Both the position numbers and the translations under genes were made by a program. From positions 315,271 to 369,686 of the forward strand of contig MNCI01008930.1 in the NCBI GenBank assembly GCA_015680685.1: a DNA stretch of 54,416 nt, written 5' to 3'. The DNA comes from Gnetum montanum. Lineage: Eukaryota > Streptophyta > Gnetopsida > Gnetales > Gnetaceae. Under the pieces are notes generated by a model. The model was not told where the DNA came from and made no database searches. It saw only the letters and a program-made list of their open reading frames with translations. Of this stretch, positions 10,411-21,667 are shown piece by piece (positions within the stretch are counted from its first letter, which is position 1; the number at the start of each line of letters is the position of its first letter).

Positions 10411-11683
10411 CTTGGAGAAGGAGCTTCAACGGCTAGCCTTAGGACCTCCTAAACCTACCCTGCTAAATGCAGTACCCATGACACCACATAACGATAAACC
10501 AAACACAGTCTATGAGGGTGAATCATCCAGAAAACATGATACGCCCGAATCAACTATTCCGGATAAAAATGACAAGCCAACTATGCATGAAATAAAACTG
10601 TTGGGCCCGATGGACCAAGTCACTGCCAATAAACATGTGCCCAACAGTAGAGACTTAGAAACAGCTCTAACACAAGTCACACAAGCACTCAAACAAAAAA
10701 ATACTTCACTGAGCTTGTACGACCTAGTGTTAACATCTCAAACCCATCGCGAAGCTTTAGTGTGAATGTTAACATCTATCACAGTGAGCGAGGACTTGCC
10801 TCCAAATGAACCTTCAATTCATGCGGTAATGTACTCGCCTCAAGGGTCAACTTCCAAGCCATTAAGTTTCCACAATGAAAACATCAAGTTGGATGAGAAA
10901 ATGGGAGAGGTAACAACGGCACCTATGTTCATAATAATATGAATAAACCAATTCAAGATACGTAGGGTCCATGTAGATGATGGATCTGCCACAAACATAG
11001 TGCCATATCCCATCGTCAAACAACTAGGGATTATAGAGCTAATTAGACCAACTGCCACCACATGCTTGAAATTGTTCAGCGGATCGCACGTGATAGTCAA
11101 AGGCACCATGACTTTAGACTTTATAGCAGGGGATCAGTTCCCCACATCTGTCGACTTTGTGATAATCGATGAAATGCCAGGGTTCAACCTAATATTGGGA
11201 AGGCCCTGGTTAGCCCAACTAAAAGTAGTCTCTTCCCCTATACACCAAGAGATTCACTTGCCTTATGAAGGCAACGAAATCATGATACACGGGGAGGCTG
11301 CTACACCCATCATCTCATCGTACATAGATACAGACCAAGGCTTGGAGGTTAAGCTCGAAGAGCCTAAACAACATGATACAAATGAACAACAACTAGTAGA
11401 CGATCATCTTTTAAGAACTAAGGAAAATTTACCCAAAATAGAAATACCTGGGCCTGAAATTGTACATACATAGCCTCACTTAGAAACCATAACTGACACA
11501 GACATAACAATACATGCAGGAGCATCTGAAAACACCAACGTGGGAACTATTCCATCAGATGTCCCTTGGGCTAAGTTACCATTCAATGTGATCAGCGAAG
11601 GGGACGCTGAATATAGAATCGTGCCCATTAACACTACTCCTAACGTTAAAATGAGAAAAATCAAAAAATTAATAAACCAATAA
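10411..11683 (+). pseudogene. Aspartic protease region of element A
   Basis: Retroviral-type aspartic protease that would cut the Gag-Pol polyprotein. An N-terminal linker (ERLEKELQRLALGPPKP, then ALKQKNTSLSLYDLVLTSQ) is shared with B and C. The catalytic loop is VHVDDGSATNIVP, where Tat elements usually have VDGGS. It is followed by AGDQFPTSVDFVIIDEMP and the second conserved motif FNLILGRPWLAQ. The conserved tail KLPFNVISEG and KMRKIKKLINQ-stop ends at 11683. Stops at 10763, 10940 and 11471 break it. B has the same tail, so the protease ORF seems to end here by design, ahead of the antisense gene. Confidence 0.85.
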
Positions 11684-11689
11684 ACAACA

Positions 11690-12010
11690 AACTATCCGAA
11701 ATTATGTTAAACTACAAAGAGTCTAAAATGACTTTGAACTACATTCCAAGTCCGAAATGACATTAAACTATCATGTCTACAATGACCTAAAATTAGCCAC
11801 GATCAGAAATGGTCGGTCTACCGAGAAATCAACCCTTGTCACTTGAAACTTCCCTTACTCATGCATGGCCCGAAATGGCCTTAAACTAGTGTGTATGGCC
11901 CAAAATGGCCTTAAACTAGTGCATGAAACTTCTCTTTCTTATGCGAGTGGCCCAAAATGGCTTTAAACTAGTGCATGAAACTTCTCTTGCTTATGCGAGT
12001 GCCTCGAAAT
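11690..12010 (+). repeat. TTAAACTAG spacer repeats, protease side (A)
   Basis: Imperfect repeats of the form GGCCCRAAATGGCCTTAAACTAGTG occur here about six to eight times, interleaved with GAAACTTCTCTTKCTTATGCGAGTG. They fill the gap between the protease stop and the 3' end of the antisense gene. Related arrays occupy the same place in C and B. Positions 12010-12397 are AT-rich with no gene. Confidence 0.8.
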
Positions 12011-12397
12011 TACCTTCAACTAGTGCATCTACCTACGCTTTATTTTTCTCCCAAATTCCAGTTCACAGTTCAAATTTACGCTTGCATTGTCGTGTTGTCA
12101 ATAACAATTTTTGCAATTATCTTTCATTTATAATTACATTCCTACTTATAATTACATTCGTGCACTACACTTAAACTACAAAAACAAACCAAAACATTTT
12201 ACATTGTTGTGTCGCATTTACATTTAAACTCAAAATCTACAACAAAAAATATAAGTAAGAAAAAGAAATATATATATACATGTAATGATGTACAATTACA
12301 AGAGTTAACTAATTTTATTCATCCGTTCGATACAACTCAAAATTTTCAATTTACAATTAACGTATAGATTTGAGTCAGAATAATTTCAAAGCAAAGA

Positions 12398-15300
12398 TTA
12401 AACATTCAGAATGGGAGGGTCATCCTCTTTAGACCCACCAGCATCATGAGTCCCCACTCCACTAGGGCCAGCTTCTTGAATATCATCGTTGCCTTAACCC
12501 TATAAAATGAAAAGGAAACAATCAACATAAGAACAAAAGAAAAAAATTTCAAACATTATTCAGTGAACGAATTTCATGATAACAAAATGTTTATCGTAGG
12601 AGATCCCCCTAAACCGAATTCCAGTTAGCGGAGGATTTCCTCCTCTGAGACACTGGCCCAATCAGTCCCATCAAGGCCTAGATCGACATTTGCCAAAGCC
12701 TTCCCCTTATCAATAGCTAACCAGGTAGGACGCTTTAAAGGGAATTCACCCACAAAAACCTCCTCAGAAGCAGTTGTAATTACCCTTGTAGGTGATTCCA
12801 TTTCAACGGTTGTATTTTAAGCAAAGGTATCAAACGTAGAGCATAGACCAAGACCCTCCACAAACATTTCAAGTTGACGCTTTTCAATAGATACTTCCTT
12901 CAAATATTTCTTGTAATGGTGCTTGTGGTTCTTCTCATCCTGACCCCACTTACGCACCTTGGAAGCGAAAGCCTTCCAATCTTGGCACTTGAGGTTCAGT
13001 AGATCTACCTGGGCCTTATGCTCTGCTAGTTTCTGGGTCAGTGACACATGGCAGTTGAGCAGGTTTCAGTATCTAGTATAAGTGATCTCGGAAGTCCACC
13101 AAGAACGATCACCACTTAGTCTAGCTGAGGTGAACTCATACCAAGCCTTGAGATCATCACGCTCAACTAATAACTCAGAAACTTCTTTCTCCTTTGCTTG
13201 GACTTGCAACCATAACTGTTTGATGGAATGCCTACAGGTTCACAACAATTTGGCGTTATGTACGAGACCTTCTGCCACTTCTTCATAGACCGGACTTGGT
13301 ATCTACTCAACTTCTGGGGGTAGTGTGGGCAAACTTTCAATGCTAACAGTCTCAGATGGATCCCACCTCAGCTTAGCTCCTACGCACACAAAGGGAACGG
13401 GCATTAAACATTAGACGACAAAAAAGGAATGTGAAATTCGAAAGCTATAAAAGGCTCGAGACATTTGTACCTATCTCAGGGTGGGCTTCTTGAATACGTT
13501 CAACCACCTCCTCAGTGATACCAGCCACAAAATCCATTTTACTTGGCATCTTGGTCCAAGTAAATGGTCCATGAGTACAAGACGGACTAACCTCCACGGT
13601 CCTTTCAAGGGGGGCCATTTTCATGGGCACGTCCAGCCGCATCATTCTGGTTTCACTACCTTCATCTGAAAGGGATGAAAACATAAAAGTAAAATACCAT
13701 AGAAACAACAACTCACAAAGAAATGCAATAAAATGAAAGGAAATATACTATGTTCTCTGTCCCCTTCTGAGTTTGGAGGGTCACCAAGGTCCAAACCTCC
13801 CTTGAGGAAGCTACTGAACATCTCATCAACACCATCCTAGTCATCGACCAGTTCAGTCTCCGTGGTGTCCTCTCCTAGCTCCTCCGTTCCTTCTACCTGA
13901 TCTTTTCCCACAACTTCCTCCTTAGTTAGTAAGTCCGTTGTAGCTTCCTCCTCCTCAATGATGGTCTCTAACTCTTGCCTCCTCACTTCTCGAGTCAAGT
14001 CTGAAGGCATTAGTTGCACATAAGTGGTCAAAATGAAAATTATGAATAAGATGAAAACGATAAAGCAATAAGTGCAACAAGCTTACTTACCTCGAACAGG
14101 CATCTTGAACCATATACACTTCACCTTTGGTTCTTCCACATTTGAGGTCACCTATTTTGAACGTTCACACTTTGGGAGCTTCGACTTGGCTTTACCAATG
14201 GTCTCCTTGATGACCCGTTCAGCCCTCTTTGTAGTATAGGGCACATCGTTTGGTTCCAACCCCACACTGTCACGTGTGTGGATTTAGGTACCAAATGACC
14301 CTCCTATCATGATGGATACGGATTCATCAATTCCCTTAGGAGCATCTTGGGACTCAGCTATCTGGAACAAATGATTGATCCATGGGCGAGATAGTTGAGT
14401 TCGATCCTGTAGGACATATTTATTATCTGCGTGAACCACTAGAAACTTGGCCAAGCGACGAAGATAGCCAGCAAAGAATGCAAACGTAAAATGGGATTGC
14501 GCTTCAACGTTTGAGTGCAATCGCACTATTTCCTTATGAAGGCCCAACAGCAAAAATTGAGCCCAGTTATAACGCATCCCCGTTTCTAAGATGGTTCGCA
14601 TGATGCGCACAGCTTCAACACCAAGACTCCTCACCTAGGACAGGGATTTAGGGAATAACTGTGCCCTAAATAGGGGATATAATTCATTAACTTCCTCAAC
14701 CTTTGACTTCACCTGCATAGGGAATCCCTTGGTGCCCTTAACAATACCCAACCAGTCCTCTAGCTCATGTACCATATGAAGCTCTTTCTAAGCCTTGTCC
14801 AAAACTACATTTACGCCATCCACCGATACACCAAACAGGTCAGAAAATAATTCGGCCAATAGATGGAAGACTATCTTGACACCCTTAATATGGGTGCTAT
14901 AGTAGGAGATGGACTTGTCGAATGAATCAACAATCCCGATCATTTCAGCTATCGACACATCAGGGCTTGGGGTTGTAAAGAGCTCCATAAGGCCAACATC
15001 ATCTAAACAATGGACAATGGATGGCGGGGCATGGGTGTGCAACCATTTCTGTGCCTTGATGATCTCCCCAAACTTCATTGATAGGGTACTCTTAGTACAT
15101 CCTGTCGTAACAAGGTCTCTGCTGGGAGGGACATCAACTGTAAACACAATTTGAAATCATCACATTAGTATAACCCCCAATAGTCGAACAAACACATTGA
15201 GGCATCTAGAAAATATTGTCAGTTACCTTTAGTTGTGAACTTTGAGGTGCTACCCAAGTCAGAATCATGAGGGAAAATTCGTCCATTATGCGACCAATCT

Positions 15301-15440
15301 CCATGCAGCCACCCACGAGCCGTGCATTGTGTGAATGCTCTAGAAAATCATTTGTGGAAATGGACAATATCACCCTTGGTTTGAGCTAATACAACTCCAT
15401 GAAGGGTGGGACCCACCATAAAGGTCTCTAGAGACGTATG
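12398..15440 (-). pseudogene. Antisense gene of element A, exons 3-8 (5' end lost)
   Basis: Minus-strand homologue of the gene at 33794-38021. Exons by homology and splice sites: 15227-about 15440 (truncated), 14091-15137, 13749-14000, 13471-13665, about 12600-13379, and 12398-12499. Donors include AAAG/GTAACT, CGAG/GTAAGTAAG and ATAG/GTACAA; acceptors include TTTACAG, CCTTCAG, CCTTTCAG and GCGTAG. Intron phases match B and C. The product keeps the FTQCTARGWLHGDW stretch, the middle domain (GVKIVFHLLAELFSDLFGVS, PWINHLFQIAESQDAPKGID), an acidic linker and a coiled coil (RKWGQDEKNHKHHYKKYLKE). It has in-frame stops at several places, and exon 7 has no clear donor. The HAD-like first part is replaced by TACGCT and telomere-like repeats. 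Confidence 0.8.
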
Positions 15441-15442
15441 AG

Positions 15443-15480
15443 CCCTAAACCCTAAGAACCCTAAATCCTAAACCCTAAAT
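15443..15480. repeat. Short telomere-like CCCTAAA tract
   Basis: About five degenerate copies of CCCTAAA, the plant telomere repeat, lie exactly where homology of the antisense gene to B and C ends. The tract is short and imperfect, so it may be chance or a repair scar rather than a true interstitial telomere. Confidence 0.5.
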
Positions 15481-16230
15481 AGTTTACGCTATACGCTATA
15501 AAAAATCATTTATGCTATACACCATGAAAATCGTTTATGCCATGTACTGATAAAATGGTTTATGCTATATCCTGTTAAAACTATCTACACTGTAGAGAGC
15601 CTCTATGCTGCAAATCTACGCTCAGCGTATGGCACCTCTACGCCAACTATCTACGCTGCGGATCTACGCTTAGCATATGGGGCCTCTACGCCAACTATCT
15701 ACGCTGTAGAGAGCCTCTACGCTATGAATCTAAGCTTAGTGTATGGGGCCTCTATGCTAACTGTCTACACTGTAGAGAGCCTCTACACTATAGAAGCTAT
15801 TTACACTATGAAAAATATCTACGCCCAACGATAAGTACAGATGAAAAAATTAACAGAGGCAGGATTAGAGCCTACCTGTGTGATGATCCAGGCCATGATG
15901 GAACCCTTGGCCTAGGCAGACACTACAACATGGCCTCGCTTTCCTCCGTGAAAGTCAAGTCAGGCCCCTTCCTCCCCTGACCATCTACCTCCTTGCCTTT
16001 GCCCATCTCGGTGTCCTGAACGCTAGAACTGATAGGTTTACACTAAGGTCTGAGGTTGTACGCCGAGCTCATGCCTTTATGCTGACGCTTGAACCTCTAC
16101 GCTCACGCTTATGCCGAAGTTCAAGCCTCTACGCTCTATGTTTACGCTGGGGTTTGAGGTTTATGTTTACGCTGGGGTTTGAGGTTTACGCTTACGCTTA
16201 CGTTGAGGTTTACGCTCATGCTTGATTTTG
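15481..16230. repeat. TACGCT arrays replacing the start of the antisense gene (A)
   Basis: The first block (15481-15835) has units of about 64 bases containing CTACGCTGTAGAGAGCCTCTACGC and GCTTAGCGTATGGGGCCTCTACGCC. A second block (16030-16225) repeats TACGCTGGGGTTTGAGGTT-like units. The intervening 15836-16030 has no gene. The 90-residue open frame at 15562-15834 is a translation of the repeat, not a gene. Confidence 0.8.
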
Positions 16231-16449
16231 CTACAGGTTCACGATGTTTCCAATTGACAGCTTCACACTATATATAGCATCGCACCGCCGCTGTTGCCGC
16301 CACCGCCTTGCATTTTGCTTCCTTTTATTTATTTATTTATTTTATTATTAATTTTAAGTAAAATTAGGCAAAATAAAAAATATAAAAAAAATATATATAA
16401 ACAAGATGAACACTACCACATGCCCACACTGAACATTTTGGCGCAAACT

Positions 16450-16690
16450 CTCCAGTGCAAATTATTTGGCCCAGTATGGCCTTAAACTGCCATGACGGCC
16501 CGGTAGGGTCTTAAACTACCACAAACTCCCCCATATAGCCCGGTAAGGTCTTGAACTGCCACACATGTCCTGGTATGGTCTTAAACTGCCATGACGGCCC
16601 GGTATGGCCTTAAACTACCACCAACTACCCCATGCAGTCCGGTAAGGCCTTAAACTACCATGCATCCCGGTGCGACGATAAACCACCATT
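16450..16690 (+). repeat. TTAAACTGCC spacer repeats, RT side (A)
   Basis: Imperfect units of about 35-40 bases (GGCCCGGTATGGYCTTAAACTGCCATGA) lie between the head of the antisense gene and the start of RT. They share the TTAAACTR core with the arrays at 11690 and after integrase. Confidence 0.8.
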
Positions 16691-16739
16691 GTGCATGTAC
16701 ACATGATTTACATTGCCAAAGAACATGAAACAACACCTA

Positions 16740-18395
16740 TTAGCTCATTCTGCCCTCTGTTTATTGGGAGGAACAGGCCCGATGAATTGTCAGCGGTTAT
16801 GCACACCCTTGATCATCGATGGACCATATGGAAAAATCACAAGAGAAATCGACATAAACTCCATCAGATTAGGTACATCAACGAACGATACAATCATAGC
16901 CTCAACACAACAAACGCTAGATAGCTACAAAGGTATGACAAGATCTCTCGACATAGAAGCCGATAGCATCACTGAAGACCTGTTTACTGAAACCCCCATC
17001 GTTATGCCAGATGGTGAAACCAGAATATTAAAATTGAGTACACTATTGCAACCTCAACTGGCCAGAAACATAGAATATGTGCTTCAAAACAACATGAAAG
17101 AATTCACTTGGTCTTACACCGACATGCCTGGATTAGATCCTTGAATTGTCCAACACAACATTATCCTTGATCCAAAATTGAGACTAGTACAACAAAAGGC
17201 ACGAAAGGTTAAACCCGAGGTAGCATTGGCAATTCGTAATGAGATCACCAAACTTTATTAGGCTGGTTTCATTCGGGCTATCGATTATGCCGAGTGGGTA
17301 TCCAACATGATCATTATCCCGAAAAAGAATGGGAAGTATTTGCTTATGCATTGACTTCTGGGATCTCAATGTTGCAACCATAAAAGATGATTTTCCCCTA
17401 CCTAGCATCGATCAACTTGTTGACTCAACTGCTGGGCACGCCCTACTATCTTTTATGGATGGCTTCTCAGGATACAACCAGATATGTATTAACCCTGAGC
17501 ATCAGCTCCGGACTACCTTTATGACACCATGGGGAACCTTTTGTTACACAATGATGCCCTTCGGTCTCAAGAATGTTGGGGCCACATATCAAAGGGCCAT
17601 GACATTTATTTTTAGCGATTACATGCTGCACTCACTCAACGACTACGTGGAAGATATCGTGGTTAAATCAAAGACATCAGAACAACACGTGCAAGATCTT
17701 GACCTAGTACTAAAGCGTTGTTTAAAATATGAGCTGTGACTTAACCCAAAGAAATGTTTCTTCGGCGTCAAAACAGGAAAAATGCTTGGATTCATAGCAT
17801 CGAAAGCAAGGACACGAGTAGACCCCGATAAAGTTAAGGCCATAACAAACTTAAAACCACCTAGCAACTTTACTGAACTCCGAGGTCTACAAGGTAGATT
17901 ACAGTTCATCAGATGGTTCATAGAAAAATTAACGAACAAGTTGAAACCTATGAACCACTTTCTATGCAAGAACGTCCATTTTGAATGGACTCCAGAGTGC
18001 CAGGAAGCATTTGACAATATTAAAATGGAAGTTGTTCAACTACCCATGGTTTATCCACATCAAAATGATAAACCGTTTTACATCTACCTTGCCACTTCGA
18101 AATCATCAATCGCGTCCATGCTTTTCCAGAAACAAGACAATGGAACCGAAGTCCCTGTCTACTACATAAGCCATGCATTAGTAGCCCATGAAAAGAATTA
18201 TAATGAGGTGGAGAGGTCATGTTTAGCTCTTACCTTTTCCTTAAAGAAATGGCGACATTACCTCTTTCATAATCAAGTCAATGTAATCTGCAAGGATAAT
18301 GTACTCAAAGCCATCACAGGAAACATTTACGAGTCAAGTAAAATAGCCCGTTGGAAAGCCATGATAGCTAAGTTTGACCTACACTACATAGCGTA
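16740..18395 (+). pseudogene. Reverse transcriptase and gypsy RNase H of element A
   Basis: Would copy the element's RNA into DNA. From the N side: IDGPYGKITREID, the conserved NMKEFTWSYTDMPGLDP, KARKVKPEVA and FIRAIDYAEWVSNM. After a one-base frameshift near 17330 come LLSFMDGFSGYNQI (first catalytic Asp), TMMPFGLKN, and YVEDIVVKS where YVDD is expected. RNase H follows: PFYIYLATSKSSIASMLFQ, VYYISHALVAHEKNY and LALTFSLKKWRHYL. Stops at 17142, 17260 and 17737 and the frameshift break the frame; the CAG-to-TAG type is common when compared with B. The YVED change alone should remove polymerase activity. ORF start is unclear: no Met common to A and B. Confidence 0.9.
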
Positions 18396-19023
18396 ATTAT
18401 CAGTTAAGGGTCAAGCCATAGTGAATCAAATGGCTGCATTGCCAACGCATGATCAAGCAACGATAGAGCCAGAGTTCCCAGAGGAAAATGTGAGTGCAAT
18501 AGACATAGTACCCGATCACTATGATGCTGTTTTGAACTTTGATGGAGCATCCACCTCTCGAGGGGGAAGTGATGCTGCCGTCATCACCTATCCCTTTGGG
18601 GAGATCCGACCCTTTGCCTATTGCTTCGACTTTCATTGTACCAATAATGTAGCAAAGTACGAAGGTCTCCTTAGAGGTCTCATGGCAGCACTAGCTTCAA
18701 ACATCACACAAATTGTGGTCAGGGGAGATTCACAACTAGTTTTGAACCAAGTAAAAGATATTTATACGTGCAAAGAGCAACATTTACAACCATACTATGA
18801 CTTAGCCAAACACTTAATGAGGAAATTCAAAAACACGGATGTACAACATGTCTCTAGAAATGATAACACCATTGCAGACACACTGGCTACATTAGCGCTA
18901 AACATATCACCTGACATGTTTCATACATTGCCGAGCTCCATAATTAGTTGTGCAAAACCAATAACTGATACTCTCGATACATTGCCAGCTACATCCGTTA
19001 GTACAACACACATGATAGAATGA
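18396..19023 (+). CDS. Archaeal-type RNase H of element A (Tat-lineage marker)
   Basis: A second RNase H downstream of the gypsy one, a known hallmark of Tat-lineage elements. The frame is open from 18421 to 19023. Catalytic positions are visible: Asp in LNFDGASTSRGGS, Glu in NNVAKYEGLLRGL, Asp in VVRGDSQLVLNQV and Asp in RNDNTIADTLATLA. It would cleave the RNA of RNA/DNA hybrids, probably taking over from the first RNase H. It is the least damaged domain of element A, joined in frame to RT except for a TAA at 18394-18396. Confidence 0.88.
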
Positions 19024-20259
19024 TATGAAAACATAAAAGAATACCTTCTACATAGTGAAACACTACGACATCTAACGAATGCACAAAAAGATGCGATACG
19101 AAAGCGTTCTCGGCAATATGCACTGGTAGGAGACACATTGTGTCGTTGATCCTACAAAGGCATACTGCTAACATGCATTGGTAGCGCTGATGCCAAAACC
19201 ATCGTTCAGCAAGTACATGATAGACTATGTGGAGGACACATAGCACCAAAAGCCATGGCAACGAAAATAAGACGCTTAGGCTATTATTGGCCACACATGG
19301 AGTATGATTGTCTCTCCAAGGCTAAAACATGCAGTACCTGTCAAAGACATAGTAATCTAATCCATGTCCCACCAAATGAGTTGCATACAACGCAAATCAC
19401 ATGGCCCTTTCAAAAGTGGGGGTTGGAACTTATCGGACCAATAACCCCCTCATCTTCCGCAGGGCATAGCTTCATCATAACCGCGACAGAATATTTCACG
19501 AAGTGGGTAGAAGCTGTTCCCCTTCAAAAAGCCACATCTAAACACGTATGCAACTTCATTCTTGAAAACATTGTAACCCATTTTAGCATCCCCATGACCA
19601 TCATCATTGATAACGGGCCACAATTTAGCAATGTCAAAACCAAAACTTTCTATGAAAGTCCGGGGATCAAAAACTCATTTTCATCCCTCTACTACCCTTA
19701 GAGTAATGGGCAAGCAGAGGCCACAAATAAAACCATCATTACAATAATTAAAAAGATGGTTACCCAAAGCAAGAAAAGATGGCACAAACAACTGGTATAC
19801 ACACTGTGGGCTTATCACACTACGCATCGGACTTCAACAGGTAAAATTCCATATAGTCTTGTTTATGGTTTAGAAGCTGTTTTACCCTTGGAGTTATAGG
19901 TACCATCTTTAAGGATCACACTTTCTAGACTCCTTGACAAAGGGAAAAATAATGACCTACGCATCATTGACTTGGACTCGGTGGAGGAGGAATGCCTACG
20001 TGCACTCGATCAGATTGAATGGTACCAAAAATGGCAACGACAGTGCCATTGGCACAACGTTCATAAGCGCCCTATCAAAGAAGGTGACCTTGTACTTAAG
20101 GCCATTTGGGAACACCCGGACAAATTCTCAGCCAACTGGGAAGGGCCTTACTTGGTCACCAAAGCATATGACAATAGAGCATTTAAGTTAACTGATATGG
20201 AAGGGAATGAGCTTGCAAATCCAACCAATCACTCATTCTTGAAACTGTTCCACATTTGA
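19024..20259 (+). pseudogene. Integrase of element A
   Basis: Would insert the element's DNA into the genome. The zinc-binding HHCC part is visible (VHDRLCGGHIAP and CSTCQRH). In the catalytic core the first acid is in GLELIGPI, Glu where B has GLDIIGPI; the second is in IIDNGPQFSN; the Glu of NGQAEATNK is the third. The C-terminal part ends GPYLVTKAYDNRAFKLTDME and PTNHSFLKLFHI-stop, the usual Tat end. Stops at 19021, 19147, 19699 and 19897 interrupt it. The TAG in YYP-stop-SNGQ replaces the usual Gln. There is no chromodomain. Confidence 0.88.
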
Positions 20260-20274
20260 GTACAGGCTCAGGTA

Positions 20275-20620
20275 TGTGCTCGTCCTAGAATCATGACGGT
20301 AAACTGATACCATAAAATAGTCCTAGCATCATGACTTAAAATTGATACCACAGCTTGTCCTGGCATCATGACGGTAAACTAATACCACAAAGTGTTCACA
20401 AAGACAATAAACTAGCACCCATCTGGCACGATAGTAAACTGCCACAGTTGCATTCACCTGAGTCCGCTAAGACTATAAACTAATTTTCCTCTTCATGGTC
20501 CACTAAGACTAAAAACTGGCAATGCACCATCTACCATGATGCTAAATGGGAAATGTCCAACGGGTCATGACATAAAACTAACCCATGATAGTCCGCTAAG
20601 ACTATAAACTGGAAATTTTA
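20275..20620 (+). repeat. TAAACTG repeats after integrase (A)
   Basis: Units of about 35-40 bases, such as CCTAGCATCATGACGGTAAACTGATACCAC and GTCCGCTAAGACTATAAACTGG, follow the integrase stop. B has the corresponding, better-preserved array at 41946-42480. Confidence 0.75.
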
Positions 20621-21667
20621 TCTCTAGTTCCTTAATCTATGGCTACATTCAAACTTCATCAGAATTGCTGCATCACTCGCCATCGATCTATCCTAACAAT
20701 ATTACTGCCATTCATATACAGTGCCTTTAATCTCATCTGGTTCCTTTGTTTCATTAGTAGCTGTTTAAACCTAAGCTTGATTACCCATTCATGATTTTCT
20801 TGTCTTCTTGGAGTTGTGTTTGCAGGATGACACCCATAGGTGTTCGTACATGAATGCACTTCGTCACAACAGTAAGTTACCATATTGTTCCTAACACACG
20901 AAACCAAGTTAATCAAGCCATTCACTAGTACATTCCCATTTCCCGTTACATTTCCTATCTATTCCTCAACATAATCTACTCAGCTACATCCTTGATACAC
21001 CCAGTGCACCCAAAACTTTGAGCACACCATTACACACTTTTAAATAGTTGCAACAAACAACATGGCACTTAAGCATGAGTACAAAATCAAAACAAAGCTC
21101 TTCAAAAAAAAAAACGTCCTCCCTTCCCACATAAAACACAAGATGGGACGAAAGTTGCCTCGAAAGCAAATGCTCATGTCTAAAACAATCAAGAAACATC
21201 CCCTCACATGGCTTTGTCTCTCTGCCAACAGGCTTCCCCTAAACACTAAACAAGGGCCCTGTTCCTCTGAAGAATACAATGCTTCATCGCATGGCTTTGG
21301 TTTTGCCAACAGTCCTCTTGGACACTAACCAAGAGTCTTGTTCTACCAAAGGACGCACACCTCATGTCTTGATTCCAAGTCTGTTAAACAATGGCTATTG
21401 ACAAGGATCAGCATGACTCATATACATACCAAAGCATCCCCTTTACCATGCATAATCCCTTGGTTAGTTTCCAATCCTCACAATCTCCAGTTCCCTATCG
21501 AGCTACAAATTTCACTTCCACAATCTAATGTACTACTAAACGCGGTGTGATTGCATCTGGCCAAGTGCCAATGGACAATATTTATACCAAGTTGCTTGTG
21601 GTGCTTTGTACTTCTTTGTCGATGCTTCTCGGGTCGATTCCTTCAAGCGTCAACAAAGAGGGGCCAA
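20621..21667 (+). other. 3' non-coding region and polypurine tract of element A
   Basis: No gene is recognisable in this kilobase. It ends with CGTCAACAAAGAGGGGCCAA directly before the 3' LTR. AAAGAGGGGCC (21656-21665) is the likely polypurine tract that primes plus-strand DNA; the same sequence precedes the LTR of B, and a decayed form precedes that of H. Confidence 0.65.

Noticed and set aside
15562-15834. 90-residue open frame
   Set aside because: Made of the TACGCT repeat only.
20621-21667. An envelope-like gene downstream of integrase in A or B
   Set aside because: No open frame with a signal peptide or membrane segments was found there; only short shadows and repeats.
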